Below are positions 47,917 to 57,237 of a DNA stretch of 64,000 nt, piece after piece (the stretch's first letter is position 1; each line of letters starts with the position of its first letter). A program made the position numbers and the translations under genes. The notes under the pieces were generated by a model. That model ran no database searches and had not been told where the DNA came from. It saw nothing but the letters and a program-made list of their open reading frames with translations. The stretch comes from DAHUXN01 sp963729815 (GTDB taxonomy: Bacteria; Acidobacteriota; Terriglobia; Acidiferrales; UBA7541), in the NCBI GenBank assembly GCA_963729815.1, contig CAVSPU010000002.1:496001-560000 (forward strand). Reading direction: 5' to 3'.

Positions 47917-49755
47917 ATGGCGCAGCAGCCGATTCGCAATATCGCGATCATCGCGCACGTCGACCACGGCAAGACGACGCTCGTCGACGCCATGCTGCGC
48001 CAGAGTGGCATTTTCCGCGCCAATCAAGTTGTGGCCGAGCGCGTCATGGACTCGAACGACCTCGAGCGCGAACGCGGCATCACGATCCTCGCCAAGAATA
48101 CGGCACTCTTCTACCACGAAACGAAAATCAATATCGTCGACACGCCCGGCCACAGCGATTTCGGCGGAGAAGTCGAGCGCGCGTTGCGCATGGTCGATGG
48201 TGTGCTATTGCTCGTCGACGCGAGCGAGGGGCCGCTTCCGCAGACGCGCTACGTCCTGCAGAAAGCCCTGCAGGCCAAGCTCCCTCCCATTATCGTGCTG
48301 AACAAGATCGATCGCACCGATGCGCGCACTAAGGAAGTCCTCGACGAAATCTACGATCTCTTCATCGATCTCGATGCGACCGAAGATCAGCTCGATTTTC
48401 CCGTGCTCTATACGAACGCGAAGACCGGCGTCGCGCACCGCGAATTGAACGATGGCTCGGCGAATCTTCAGCCGCTCTTCGAGACGATAGTTTCAGCCAT
48501 CCCCGCTCCGAGCGGCGACCCCTCGGCCACTCTGCAGATTCAAGTAACCAACTTGGACTACAGCGATTTTCTGGGACGCATCGCCATCGGCCGCGTTTTC
48601 AATGGCACTCTGCGCCGCGGCGCGGAAGTCGGCATCGCGAAACTTTCCGGCGAAGTCCTTCCCACGGTAATCACGAAACTCTTCACGTTCCGCGGACTAG
48701 ATCGTGATGAAGCCGACGAAGTGGCGGCGGGCGATATCGTCGCCATCGCCGGCGTGGAAGGAATCCAGATCGGCGAGACGCTCACGTCCCTTGAAAATCC
48801 CGCTCCGTTCGAGCCCCTGCTGATTGATGAACCCACTCTGGCGATGATTTTCACGGTGAACACTTCGCCGCTCGCCGGCAACGAAGGGCAGTTCGTGACC
48901 TCCCGCGACATTCGCGACCGCCTGCAAAAAGAGCTGCTCACGAACGTTTCGATTCGCGTCGAGGATTCGGGCACCACTGACTCGTTTCGCGTGCTCGGAC
49001 GTGGCGAACTCCAGCTCGCGATTCTGATTGAAACCATGCGCCGCGAAGGCTATGAGCTGATGGTGGGCAAGCCGGAGATTGTCGTGCGCACCGAGAATGG
49101 CCGGCGTCTCGAGCCGGTCGAACTTCTGGTGGTCGATTGTCCTGAAGGTTTCGTCGGCGTCGTGATGGAAACGCTGGGTAGCCGGCGCGCGGAGCTTGCA
49201 AAGATGGTCAATCACGGCTCGGGCCGCGTGCGCATGGAGTTCAAGATCCCCTCGCGCGGCCTGATCGGTCTTCGCGGACAGCTTCTCACGGATACGCGCG
49301 GCACGTGCCTGCTTCATTCGCTTTTCGACGGCTGGACGGAATACGCAGGAGAACTGGCTTCGCGCAACACGGGCGCGCTTGTCGCCGATCGGCCCGGCAA
49401 GACCACGGCGTTCGCGCTGTGGAATCTGCAGGAGCGTGGCGAACTTTTCGTCGGCCCGGGAACGGAAGTTTACGAAGGCATGATCGTCGGCGAAAATTCG
49501 CGCGAAGCCGACATGGACGTCAACGTCACGAAGGAAAAAAAGCAAACGAACATGCGTGCCTCCACAGCTGATGAAGCGATTCGCCTGGTGCCACATCGCG
49601 TTCTGACCCTGGAAATGGCCATCGAGTTCATCGCTGACGATGAATTCGTCGAAATCACGCCCCAGTCCATTCGCCTCCGCAAGAAAGTCCTCGACGCGAA
49701 GCACCGCCCGCGCCGCTGGCAGCAGGTCCGCGCCAGTATCGACACCCCCGCCTGA
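47917..49755 (+). CDS. typA: Ribosome-associated GTPase TypA/BipA
   Basis: TypA binds ribosomes like EF-G and supports 50S assembly and stress adaptation. The G motifs are intact: AHVDHGKTTLVDA (G1), ERGITILAKN (G2), DTPGHSDFGGE (G3) and NKIDRTDAR (G4). EF-Tu-like domain II, EF-G-like domains and the TypA-specific C-terminal domain follow, with AGELASRNTGALVADRPGKTTAFA. Its 612 residues are the usual length. A GAAGGGA sequence lies upstream of the ATG. It appears to be the first of a run of plus-strand housekeeping genes but has a 296-base spacer before it. Confidence 0.96.
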   Translation: MAQQPIRNIAIIAHVDHGKTTLVDAMLRQSGIFRANQVVAERVMDSNDLERERGITILAKNTALFYHETKINIVDTPGHSDFGGEVERALRMVDGVLLLVDASEGPLPQTRYVLQKALQAKLPPIIVLNKIDRTDARTKEVLDEIYDLFIDLDATEDQLDFPVLYTNAKTGVAHRELNDGSANLQPLFETIVSAIPAPSGDPSATLQIQVTNLDYSDFLGRIAIGRVFNGTLRRGAEVGIAKLSGEVLPTVITKLFTFRGLDRDEADEVAAGDIVAIAGVEGIQIGETLTSLENPAPFEPLLIDEPTLAMIFTVNTSPLAGNEGQFVTSRDIRDRLQKELLTNVSIRVEDSGTTDSFRVLGRGELQLAILIETMRREGYELMVGKPEIVVRTENGRRLEPVELLVVDCPEGFVGVVMETLGSRRAELAKMVNHGSGRVRMEFKIPSRGLIGLRGQLLTDTRGTCLLHSLFDGWTEYAGELASRNTGALVADRPGKTTAFALWNLQERGELFVGPGTEVYEGMIVGENSREADMDVNVTKEKKQTNMRASTADEAIRLVPHRVLTLEMAIEFIADDEFVEITPQSIRLRKKVLDAKHRPRRWQQVRASIDTPA

Positions 49756-49788
49756 TTTTCATCACGGCGCGATCGCTTTGGCGCCGGC

Positions 49789-49817
49789 TTGTCATCTGCG
49801 CGTCTCTAAGATAAATT
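49789..49817 (+). promoter_or_regulatory. Candidate sigma-70 promoter for hpt
   Basis: TTGTCA (49789-49794) and TAAATT (49812-49817) are separated by exactly 17 bases, matching the consensus at five and four of six positions. Transcription would start near 49824, about 34 bases before the hpt ATG. The genes hpt and deoC could share it. Confidence 0.5.
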
Positions 49818-49857
49818 AGCCGCCTTTCCCGAGGAGGCGCGGCAGCCGGCGAACGCC

Positions 49858-50403
49858 ATGCGCAAGAGCCAGACCAAGAGCAATCTGAAAATCTTGCTGC
49901 GGCACTCGGCGATTCAGAAGCGCGTGCGCGCTGTGGCACGCGAGATTTCGCGCGATTTTGCCGGCGAACGTGTCCATTTAATCGGCGTTCTGAAGGGCGC
50001 CTGTATTTTTCTCTCGGATTTGATCCGCGAAATTGATCTCGATACGTCGATCGACTTCATGGCCGTCGCGAGTTACGGCAAAGGCAAGCAATCCTCAGGG
50101 CAGGTACGCCTCTATAAAGATTTGGACAGCAGTATCGAAGGTTTGAACGTCGTCCTCGTCGAAGACATTCTCGACACCGGCCTCACCCTCAGTTATCTCT
50201 GCCGCGTCTTGCGACAGCGTAAGCCAAAGGCGCTCAAGATCGCCGCATTGCTCGATAAACCCTCCCGCCGCATCAAGAACATAAGGGCCGATTATGTTGG
50301 GTTCACGATCCCCAACGAATTCGTCGTCGGTTACGGGCTCGATTATGGCGAACGCTATCGAAATCTGAAGGATGTTTGCGTTTTGACGTTGCCGCCGGAA
50401 TAA
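49858..50403 (+). CDS. hpt: Hypoxanthine phosphoribosyltransferase
   Basis: The enzyme salvages hypoxanthine and guanine using PRPP. The PRPP-binding loop VVLVEDILDTGLTL (about 100-113) is exact, with the flexible-loop region FMAVASYGKGKQSSGQV and the purine-stacking end DYVGFTIPNEFVVGYGLDY. The length of 181 residues is normal. A promoter-like sequence lies just upstream, and deoC follows after 18 bases. The pair therefore joins purine and deoxynucleoside salvage in one transcript. Confidence 0.95.
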   Translation: MRKSQTKSNLKILLRHSAIQKRVRAVAREISRDFAGERVHLIGVLKGACIFLSDLIREIDLDTSIDFMAVASYGKGKQSSGQVRLYKDLDSSIEGLNVVLVEDILDTGLTLSYLCRVLRQRKPKALKIAALLDKPSRRIKNIRADYVGFTIPNEFVVGYGLDYGERYRNLKDVCVLTLPPE

Positions 50404-50421
50404 GAGGAACAGAGGCTAAGC

Positions 50422-51114
50422 ATGCAGGAAACTTCCATGGACATTCGCGCGATCGCGAAGCTCATCGACCACACGCTTCTCAAGCCAGAAGCAGCGCGGG
50501 AGCAGATTCGCAAACTCTGCGAAGAAGCGGTACAGTTCGGCTTCGCATCCGTGTGCATAAACCCGTGGTATGTTCCGCTAGCCGCCGAGCTTGTTCGCGG
50601 TTCGGGTGTGAATGTATGCACGGTTGCCGGATTTCCGCTGGGCGCGACATTCACCAGCGCGAAAGCATTCGAGGCCGGAGAGGCGATCACGCAGGGCGCG
50701 CGCGAAATCGACATGGTCGTCAATATCGGCGCGCTGAAGTCCGGAGATGTCGCCGCGGTCGAATCCGACATTCGGACCGTCGTCGAGGTCTGCCATCACG
50801 GCGGTGCGATTTGCAAGGTCATTCTTGAAAACGCGCTGCTCACGAACGAGGAAAAGGCAGTCGCATGTCGCGCCGCGAAAAATGTGGGCGCCGATTTCGT
50901 CAAGACTTCTACCGGCTTTGGTCCCGCTGGCGCGACCGTGGATGATGTGGCTCTCATGCGCGCGGCGGTCGGGCCGAAAATGGGTATCAAGGCCGCTGGC
51001 GGCATTCGCACACTCGAAGATTTGAAGAAAATGGTCACGGCTGGCGCGACGCGCATCGGTTCCAGCTCCGGCGTGCAAATTATCGAACAAGTGCAAAAAT
51101 CGAACTCCGGCTAG
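50422..51114 (+). CDS. deoC: Deoxyribose-phosphate aldolase
   Basis: DeoC cleaves 2-deoxyribose 5-phosphate to glyceraldehyde 3-phosphate and acetaldehyde. Catalytic residues are visible as D97 (EIDMVVN), the Schiff-base lysine K161 in FVKTSTGF and K190 in MGIKAAGGIRT. The start at 50422 has GAGG seven bases upstream; an internal ATG at 50437 is possible. The length of 230 residues is typical. It is linked to hpt in a nucleotide-salvage pair. Confidence 0.95.
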   Translation: MQETSMDIRAIAKLIDHTLLKPEAAREQIRKLCEEAVQFGFASVCINPWYVPLAAELVRGSGVNVCTVAGFPLGATFTSAKAFEAGEAITQGAREIDMVVNIGALKSGDVAAVESDIRTVVEVCHHGGAICKVILENALLTNEEKAVACRAAKNVGADFVKTSTGFGPAGATVDDVALMRAAVGPKMGIKAAGGIRTLEDLKKMVTAGATRIGSSSGVQIIEQVQKSNSG

Positions 51115-51182
51115 GTTTTTTCTCCGTTTTAAGAGCCTATTTTCGCATTCCGCACGGCTGCTTCGAGCGAATCACTCAAGCC

Positions 51183-51191
51183 TGCTATAAT
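51183..51191 (+). promoter_or_regulatory. Extended -10 promoter for the GAF-phosphatase gene
   Basis: TGC followed by a perfect TATAAT (51186-51191) is a full extended -10 element. The -35 region at the right distance (TTCGAG, 51162-51167) is weak, as is common for such promoters. Initiation near 51198 gives a leader of about 59 bases. Confidence 0.55.
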
Positions 51192-51256
51192 GATACCTTT
51201 GCCGGTGTTTGCCGGCGTGGATTCACGCGCGTATTTGTGGCATCTAATGGAGAGTG

Positions 51257-53008
51257 ATGGATCCAATCGAATTGAACATGGGTGCGGAGCTGCCCGCCGA
51301 AGCCCTTGCGACGATGGCCGAAATCGGCCAGGAAATCAACGCGTCGCTGGACCTCGATGAGGTGTTGGCGCACGCAGCCGCGCAAATCAAGCGCTTGATC
51401 GACTATGAAATTTTCGCCGTTTTGCTCCTCGACGAAAATTCTCACTTGTTGAATTTCCGTTTCGCCATCGGCCATCGCCAGGAAGTTGTCGAAAATTGGA
51501 AGATTCCCGTGGGGCAGGGCATCATCGGCACCGCTGCATCGCTCGCGCGTCCCGTGCGCGTTAGCGACGTGCACAAAGACCCGCGCTACCTGAACGCGCT
51601 CGACGCCGTTCAATCCGAGCTTGCGGTTCCGCTTCTGGTGCAGGGCCGCGTCGTCGGTGTTCTCGATATCGAGAGCCGCCAGCTCGATTACTTTACTCCG
51701 GATCAGCAGAACATCCTGGTGATGCTCGCCACGCGGATCTCCAGCGCAGTTGAAAACGCGCGTTTGTTCGAGCGCTCCCGCCGCCAGGCGGAAACCCTTC
51801 TGTTGCTGAATGAAGTCGCGCGCGAAACCAATTCCATTCTCGATGTCGAAGGCGTGCTTCGGCGCGCCGCGGAAATGGTCAAGCGCGTGATCGACTATCA
51901 GATTTTTTCGATTCTGTTGTATGATGAAACCGAGCGCGTGTTCCGCCATCGCCTCAACGTGAAATTCGGCCAGCATATTCAGGAGCGTTCTGTCGTCGCG
52001 CCGCAGGAGGGAATCGTTGGCGCCGCGGCGACATTGCGCCGCCCCATCGTCGTGCCCGACGTGTCGTTCGATCCGCGCTACATTTCGCTCAATCCGGAGA
52101 CGCGCTCCGAGCTCGCGATTCCACTCCTTTATAAGAATCGCGTCGTGGGCGTACTCGATCTCGAAAGCCCCCAGCTCAATTATTTCACGCCGGATCACGT
52201 ACAGGCGCTTTCAATTCTCGCTTCGCACCTCGCGGTTTCGATTGAGAATGCGCGGCTGTACGAACAAGTCGCGCGCGACGAAGCGCGCATGGAGCGCGAC
52301 CTCAACGCCGCGCGTCGATTGCAATCGGCTCTCCTGCCGCCAGTGCCTGGCTCGGAATACGGTCTCGACATTGCTGCGCGTGTCGTCTCTTCGCGCGAGC
52401 TGTGCGGCGATCTTTACGATTTCCTGCCGCACAATTCGGGTGAGCTGGATATCGTTCTCGGCGACGTCAGCGGCAAGGGAAGCGCCGCTGCTCTTTACGG
52501 TTCGGCCGCCATCGGAATCATGCGCAGCCTTGCGGCGCAGCGTCTCGCGCCCGCGCACGCCCTAAAGAAGCTCAATCAGATTATTTGCGAGCGCCGCATC
52601 GAAGGCCGCTTTATGACCATGTGCTTTCTCTCTTGGGACCCGGCTCACCGTGTTTTGCGCGTCGCCAATGCCGGGCAGGAGCAGCCACTGATTTTTCAGA
52701 ATGGCGGTTGTGAAAAAATCCCCCTTGCAGGTTTTCCTGTAGGCATGTTTGATGACTCGACCTATGACGAGCTTAGCCTTGTGCTTTCTCCCGGCGATAT
52801 TCTTCTCCTCTATTCCGACGGCATCACGGACACTCAGAACTCGGAAGGCCAGTTTTACGGCTGGCAGCGAATGCGCGACATCGTCGCCGCGCCCACGAAC
52901 TCACCTTCGGCGGAACTCGCGGATCGAATCCTCGCTGACGTCGATCAATTCTCCGGTGGCGCTCATCCCTTCGATGACCGCACCATTGTCGTCTTGAAAG
53001 TGATATAA
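51257..53008 (+). CDS. GAF-GAF-SpoIIE (RsbU-like) serine/threonine phosphatase
   Basis: Two tandem GAF domains (about 25-175 and 190-345, each with an internal repeat around VGVLDIES or VGVLDLES) are followed by a coiled-coil linker and a PP2C/SpoIIE domain (about 375-583). Metal-binding motifs GDLYDFL, VLGDVSGKGSAAAL, LLLYSDGITD and PFDDRTIVVLKV are present. Such proteins usually dephosphorylate an anti-anti-sigma factor in a partner-switching cascade after sensing a small molecule or redox state. No anti-sigma partner is adjacent. ATG 51257 follows GGAGAG closely; the preceding GTG adds one residue. lysA starts 8 bases after the stop. Confidence 0.9.
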   Translation: MDPIELNMGAELPAEALATMAEIGQEINASLDLDEVLAHAAAQIKRLIDYEIFAVLLLDENSHLLNFRFAIGHRQEVVENWKIPVGQGIIGTAASLARPVRVSDVHKDPRYLNALDAVQSELAVPLLVQGRVVGVLDIESRQLDYFTPDQQNILVMLATRISSAVENARLFERSRRQAETLLLLNEVARETNSILDVEGVLRRAAEMVKRVIDYQIFSILLYDETERVFRHRLNVKFGQHIQERSVVAPQEGIVGAAATLRRPIVVPDVSFDPRYISLNPETRSELAIPLLYKNRVVGVLDLESPQLNYFTPDHVQALSILASHLAVSIENARLYEQVARDEARMERDLNAARRLQSALLPPVPGSEYGLDIAARVVSSRELCGDLYDFLPHNSGELDIVLGDVSGKGSAAALYGSAAIGIMRSLAAQRLAPAHALKKLNQIICERRIEGRFMTMCFLSWDPAHRVLRVANAGQEQPLIFQNGGCEKIPLAGFPVGMFDDSTYDELSLVLSPGDILLLYSDGITDTQNSEGQFYGWQRMRDIVAAPTNSPSAELADRILADVDQFSGGAHPFDDRTIVVLKVI

Positions 53009-53016
53009 GAAACTCC

Positions 53017-54327
53017 TTGAAACCGAACGGCACCCGTCCTCCGTTTCTCGACCCGGCCGATTACACGCCGCGTTTTGAATACCGTCATGGCTCCCTCGTC
53101 TGCGAAGGTGTCGCGCTCGCACATATTGCCGATCGCGTGGGCACGCCTGCATACGTCTACAGCCGCGCTGCATTCACTTCCGCATATCGCCAGTTTCGCC
53201 GCGACTTTCAAAACGAGTTGCGCGGCACGCCGTGCACGATTTGCTACGCCGTAAAGGCGAATTCGAATCTAGCCGTGCTGCATGCCTTCGCGCGCCTGGG
53301 TAGCAGCTTCGATATCGTGTCTGGCGGCGAACTGTTTCGCCTTCGGCGCGCTCGCGTCCCTGGCCGGCGCATCGTGTTTTCCGGAGTTGGCAAGACGCGC
53401 GAAGAAATTCGCGAAGCGCTGCGCGCACGAATCCTTCTTTTCAATGTCGAATCGGAGGAGGAATTGGAAGTTCTTGCGAGTGAGGCGTCACGACTCGGCG
53501 TTGCCGCTCCGGCAGCGATCCGCGTCAATCCGGATGTCGGCGCGGGCGCGCACCCTCATATTTCCACCGGAGATCACCGCCATAAATTTGGCATTGACTG
53601 GCCCGAAGCGCGGCGGCTCTATCTTCGTCACAAGCAATCACTGTGGATCGATTGGAAGGGGATCAGCGGCCACATCGGCTCGCAAATCACGCGCGTCGCC
53701 CCCTTTCGAGTCTTCGCCGCGCGTCTCTCGAATTATTTTCGGGATCTCTCGCGCCAAGGAATCGGCCTGCGCTATGTGGACATTGGCGGCGGTCTCGGTA
53801 TTCGTTACACGGACGAAAATCCGGCTTCGATGCGCGAATATGCCGCCCATCTCGCGGGGCCAATCCGCAATTCCGGCTGTCATCTGCTGCTTGAGCCGGG
53901 GCGCGCGCTCATCGGCTCGGCAGGAGTGCTCTTGACGCGCGTTCTTTATACCAAGCGTGTTCGCGGCAAGACCTTCATCATCGTGGATGCCGCCATGAAC
54001 GATCTGATTCGTCCAGCACTCTACAATGCCGTGCATCCCGTCACGCACGTGAATCGCCCGCGCGCCAGCGCGGAAATCGTCAAGGCAGATATTGTCGGCC
54101 CAGTTTGCGAGACCGGCGATTTCTTCTTGCGCGACTGGCCCATGCCGGAGGCGCACCCCGGGGATCTTCTCGTGATTTGGGCTGTGGGGGCGTATGGTGC
54201 GGCTGAATCGTCGAATTACAACTCGCGTCCGCGCGCTGCGGAAATTCTTGTCGAAGGCCCCCGCTTCCGCGTCATTCGCCGCCGCGAATCGCTCGCTGAT
54301 CTGGTTCGCGGCGAACGTCCGGCCTGA
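53017..54327 (+). CDS. lysA: Diaminopimelate decarboxylase
   Basis: LysA makes lysine from meso-diaminopimelate with PLP. The PLP lysine is K80 in CYAVKANSNLAVL, the glycine-rich phosphate site is DIGGGLGIRY, and the active-site cysteine lies in GPVCETGDFF of the neighbouring subunit region. HKFGID and LEPGRALIG are also family-typical. The length of 436 residues is normal. The proposed start is TTG 53017, 8 bases after the phosphatase stop, with no strong ribosome-binding site. Translation may depend on coupling with the upstream gene, an odd pairing of functions. Confidence 0.94.
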   Translation: MKPNGTRPPFLDPADYTPRFEYRHGSLVCEGVALAHIADRVGTPAYVYSRAAFTSAYRQFRRDFQNELRGTPCTICYAVKANSNLAVLHAFARLGSSFDIVSGGELFRLRRARVPGRRIVFSGVGKTREEIREALRARILLFNVESEEELEVLASEASRLGVAAPAAIRVNPDVGAGAHPHISTGDHRHKFGIDWPEARRLYLRHKQSLWIDWKGISGHIGSQITRVAPFRVFAARLSNYFRDLSRQGIGLRYVDIGGGLGIRYTDENPASMREYAAHLAGPIRNSGCHLLLEPGRALIGSAGVLLTRVLYTKRVRGKTFIIVDAAMNDLIRPALYNAVHPVTHVNRPRASAEIVKADIVGPVCETGDFFLRDWPMPEAHPGDLLVIWAVGAYGAAESSNYNSRPRAAEILVEGPRFRVIRRRESLADLVRGERPA

Positions 54328-54344
54328 TAAGGGCCTTCTTTCGG

Positions 54345-55373
54345 CTATCGCTCACCGGGATGCAAAAAGCTATCCACAGCGCCGATGAACAAATCTGGCT
54401 GGTCGACAAACGTCATGTGGCCGCTTTTCGGCAGTATTACGAGCTGTGAACCCGCAATCTTCGCGTGCATTTCCTTCGAGAGTGACGGATCGCTTTCGTC
54501 GTGGTCTCCCGCGATGATCAGCGTCGGCACCTTGATTGAAGGCAGCTCATCAACGTACTCCACCGATTTCAAATTTCCGTCGATGATGTATTCTCCATCC
54601 GAACCCCACATTTCACGGTAAAGGTCCCACGACATCACGCCATTTGCGACCGGATCGTAATTCGCGTCGGGATGGTTCTGATACAAGTATGGAAAGTAAC
54701 CTTCGCCCCAGGCGGCGATCATGTACGCGTCCGTGTAGCGATTCTGCTGGTAGGGAAGTCCGTGTCCGAAAAGTCCCGCTTTCTCCATGCTGTTGATTCT
54801 GTCGCGCAACTCGGGCGCCATGTTTTCCTTGATGCGCGCCAGCACTTCGTTCATCTGTCTCGTGCTCGGAAAAGTGCTGCAAAGAATCAAGTGCGTGAGG
54901 TTTTTCTGATATTTCAGTGCGTACGCCTGCGCCAGCACGCCTCCGGCTGAGTGCCCGAGTAAGGTAATCTTTCCGAGATCCAGTGCCTCCCGCACGTCTT
55001 CCACATCTTCGACCATGTTTTCCACCGTGTAGCCCGCGGGATCGCCTAGCTTCTCCGATTGCCCTGAACCGCGCTCGTCGATGAATACCAGTTCGTTATG
55101 CCGCGCCAGTGGCAGCAGATAAGGCAAAAAATAATCGTGGGAAGCGCCCGGTCCGCCGTGGAGGATCATCAGCGGCGCTCCCCGCCCAATCATTTCGTAA
55201 TAGATCATTACACCGTGCGCATCCACGAATCCCTCGTGGATCGGATACACCGACGCGCTGTTCGCGCGGGCACGCACCTTGCGATGAGTCACGCCCTTTC
55301 TCGTTTGCGCGAGGCTGACGGTGGCCATCAGTGACACGGCCAAGAAGACGCACGGCAACGTTCTGCTTTTCAT
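54345..55373 (-). CDS. Secreted alpha/beta hydrolase of proline iminopeptidase type
   Basis: A signal peptide (cut near SLAQT) precedes an alpha/beta hydrolase with the oxyanion motif HGGPGASHDYF, FIDERGSGQSEK, the nucleophile serine in LGHSAGGVLAQAYA, the aspartate in IAGDHDESD and the histidine in PKSGHMTFVD. The HGGPG motif and the DERGSGQS stretch are characteristic of the prolyl iminopeptidase group, which removes N-terminal proline. An exported form would help degrade external peptides. The gene is convergent with lysA, only 17 bases apart, with no clear hairpin between them. Confidence 0.88.
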   Translation of the reverse strand: MKSRTLPCVFLAVSLMATVSLAQTRKGVTHRKVRARANSASVYPIHEGFVDAHGVMIYYEMIGRGAPLMILHGGPGASHDYFLPYLLPLARHNELVFIDERGSGQSEKLGDPAGYTVENMVEDVEDVREALDLGKITLLGHSAGGVLAQAYALKYQKNLTHLILCSTFPSTRQMNEVLARIKENMAPELRDRINSMEKAGLFGHGLPYQQNRYTDAYMIAAWGEGYFPYLYQNHPDANYDPVANGVMSWDLYREMWGSDGEYIIDGNLKSVEYVDELPSIKVPTLIIAGDHDESDPSLSKEMHAKIAGSQLVILPKSGHMTFVDQPDLFIGAVDSFLHPGER

Positions 55374-55419
55374 CTTCCCTCCCTTTTATTGCCGTTGTCC
55401 GATGAAGCAGCGCGTTCGG

Positions 55420-56406
55420 CTATCGCTGGCCCCATCGGAGCTTGTTGCGCAGCACTTTGTAATAGGTTTGTTCCTGCGGCCGCACGAGCAGAACGCGGTG
55501 AGGAGACTTCGAAATCGCCACGTGGTCTCCTCGTTTCAGCTCGTATCCGATTTGTCCGTCGAGCGTCAAGTACGCTTGCTCTTCAAGTGCGCTGAAGTCC
55601 AGTTCGAGCCGCACGCTGTCCGGCAGCACGAGCGGCCGGTTCGTCAGCATGTGCGGGCAAATTGGCGTCAACACGAATGCCTGTAGCACGGGATACAAGA
55701 TGGGACCGCCTGCCGCAAGCGAGTATGCAGTTGAGCCGGTCGGTGTCGATACGATCAGCCCGTCGGCGCGATAGCGCCCGAGAAACTGGCCATTGACCGC
55801 CAGATCGAAATCCAGGATCCGCGAGAGCACCGTTTTCGTCACCACGGCGTCATTCAGTGCCTGCTGCTCTTGAATCACTTTGCCGTCGCGCAGCAATTCC
55901 GCCGTCAGCATCATTCGCGGGCTCAATCGATGCCGTCCGGCGAGCACGTCCTCGAGAAGCGGAAACGCCTCGTCGAGCGTGACGCTAGTCATGAACCCCA
56001 TGCCGCCGAGGTTTACGGCCAGCATCGGCGCCTCGCACTCTGCGAATCGCCGCGCCGCGCCCAGCAGAGTTCCATCTCCACCCAGCACGATTAGCAAATC
56101 GATGTGCGGGGCCATCTCCTCGGGCGTCCATTCTCTTGCGCGCGGCTTGAAACACGAAGCCGCAATCGCATCAAAATAGATCTCCACGTTGCGTTGTCGC
56201 AGCCACTCCGCCATTCGCGGCACGATCGTGCAGATCTCTTCCTTGCGCGGCTTACAGAAAATGCCCACGCTCTTGACCGCGCCACGGCGAGCCCCTCCCT
56301 GTGAAGCCATGGCCAGCTCGTCCGCGTCACCCCCGGATTTCTCCGCGGAGCGGGGCCGCGGGGGCATCTGCTTTCTTTTTCGAATAGCGGGCACTCCTCG
56401 ATTCAC
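55420..56406 (-). CDS. nadK: NAD kinase
   Basis: NadK phosphorylates NAD to NADP. Conserved motifs are LLIVLGGDGTLLGAAR, NLGGMGFMTSV, ALNDAVVTK and ADGLIVSTPTGSTAYSLAAGGPI. The first ~40 residues of this frame are basic and disordered-looking. In-frame starts at 56367 and 56310 are also possible, the latter giving a length closer to other NAD kinases. The gene follows tlyA, 52 bases away on the same strand, as in many bacterial xseB-ispA-tlyA-nadK neighbourhoods. Confidence 0.93.
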   Translation of the reverse strand: MNRGVPAIRKRKQMPPRPRSAEKSGGDADELAMASQGGARRGAVKSVGIFCKPRKEEICTIVPRMAEWLRQRNVEIYFDAIAASCFKPRAREWTPEEMAPHIDLLIVLGGDGTLLGAARRFAECEAPMLAVNLGGMGFMTSVTLDEAFPLLEDVLAGRHRLSPRMMLTAELLRDGKVIQEQQALNDAVVTKTVLSRILDFDLAVNGQFLGRYRADGLIVSTPTGSTAYSLAAGGPILYPVLQAFVLTPICPHMLTNRPLVLPDSVRLELDFSALEEQAYLTLDGQIGYELKRGDHVAISKSPHRVLLVRPQEQTYYKVLRNKLRWGQR

Positions 56407-56458
56407 ACGGAATCAGTATCAAGAGGCGGAAACGCCCCCGAATTTCGAGGATTGTATT

Positions 56459-57181
56459 CTAATCGGGGCGCTTCGCGTGGAGGAAATATTCCTGATTTCC
56501 TTCCGCGCCGGTAACGCGGCTCGGTCGCACTCCGAGGATGGCCAGTCCAAACCGCATCCCCGCCGCGCGAACGTTCGCGATCGCTTGTTCATGCAAGGCC
56601 GCGTCGCGAACAATTCCGCCTTTCCCCACCAGTTTCTTTTCCAGCTCGAATTGGGGCTTGACGAGAATCAGAAACGTCGCTCCCGGTTTTGCGATCCCCA
56701 CGACCGCGTCCATCAGCTTCACCACGGAAATAAACGACACGTCGGCAACAATGAAGTCCACGCCTTCGCCAACGTCCTCGGGCTTCAAGTAACGCGCATT
56801 TGTTTCGATTGCCACCACTCGCTCGTCGCGTTGCAGCTTCCAGTCGAGCTGCTTTGTATTCACATCGACGGCGTAAACGCGCTTCGCGCCGTGTTGCAAC
56901 AGGCAATCCGTGAATCCGCCAGTTGACGAGCCTACGTCGAGGCAAGTCAGCCGTTCGACATTCGCGCCGAAATCTTCAAGCGCCCCTTCGAGTTTCATTC
57001 CCGCCCGGCTCGCATATTTCAAAACGTCGGCAATTTCGATCCTCGCGTCTGCCGCAACCATTTCGCTCGCCTTCTTCACGGCCTGGTCGTTGACGCGCAC
57101 CTGTCCAGCCATGATCAACGCCTGCGCGCGCTGGCGCGATTCGGTGAGCCCGCGCTCGACGAGGGCCACGTCCACACGCAT
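56459..57181 (-). CDS. tlyA: TlyA-family rRNA (cytidine-2'-O)-methyltransferase
   Basis: An S4 RNA-binding domain (MRVDVALVERGLTESRQRAQALIMAG) precedes an FtsJ-type Rossmann methyltransferase with the SAM site CLDVGSSTGGFTD and the catalytic lysine and aspartate residues around VDFIVADVSFISV and LVKPQFE. TlyA methylates 16S and often 23S rRNA and affects capreomycin sensitivity in mycobacteria. I use the ATG at 57181; the longer frame to 57205 adds eight residues without support. It sits between the NiCoT-like gene and nadK. Confidence 0.92.
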   Translation of the reverse strand: MRVDVALVERGLTESRQRAQALIMAGQVRVNDQAVKKASEMVAADARIEIADVLKYASRAGMKLEGALEDFGANVERLTCLDVGSSTGGFTDCLLQHGAKRVYAVDVNTKQLDWKLQRDERVVAIETNARYLKPEDVGEGVDFIVADVSFISVVKLMDAVVGIAKPGATFLILVKPQFELEKKLVGKGGIVRDAALHEQAIANVRAAGMRFGLAILGVRPSRVTGAEGNQEYFLHAKRPD

Positions 57182-57237
57182 TTTCGGTTTTTTTGAGATT
57201 AGCAAAGCAGCGTCCGTGAAAGAGGCTTGCGAGCGAA

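Noticed and set aside
48697..49704. 335-codon minus-strand frame inside typA
   Set aside because: It is an antisense shadow of TypA, rich in His, Arg and Ala with no motif.
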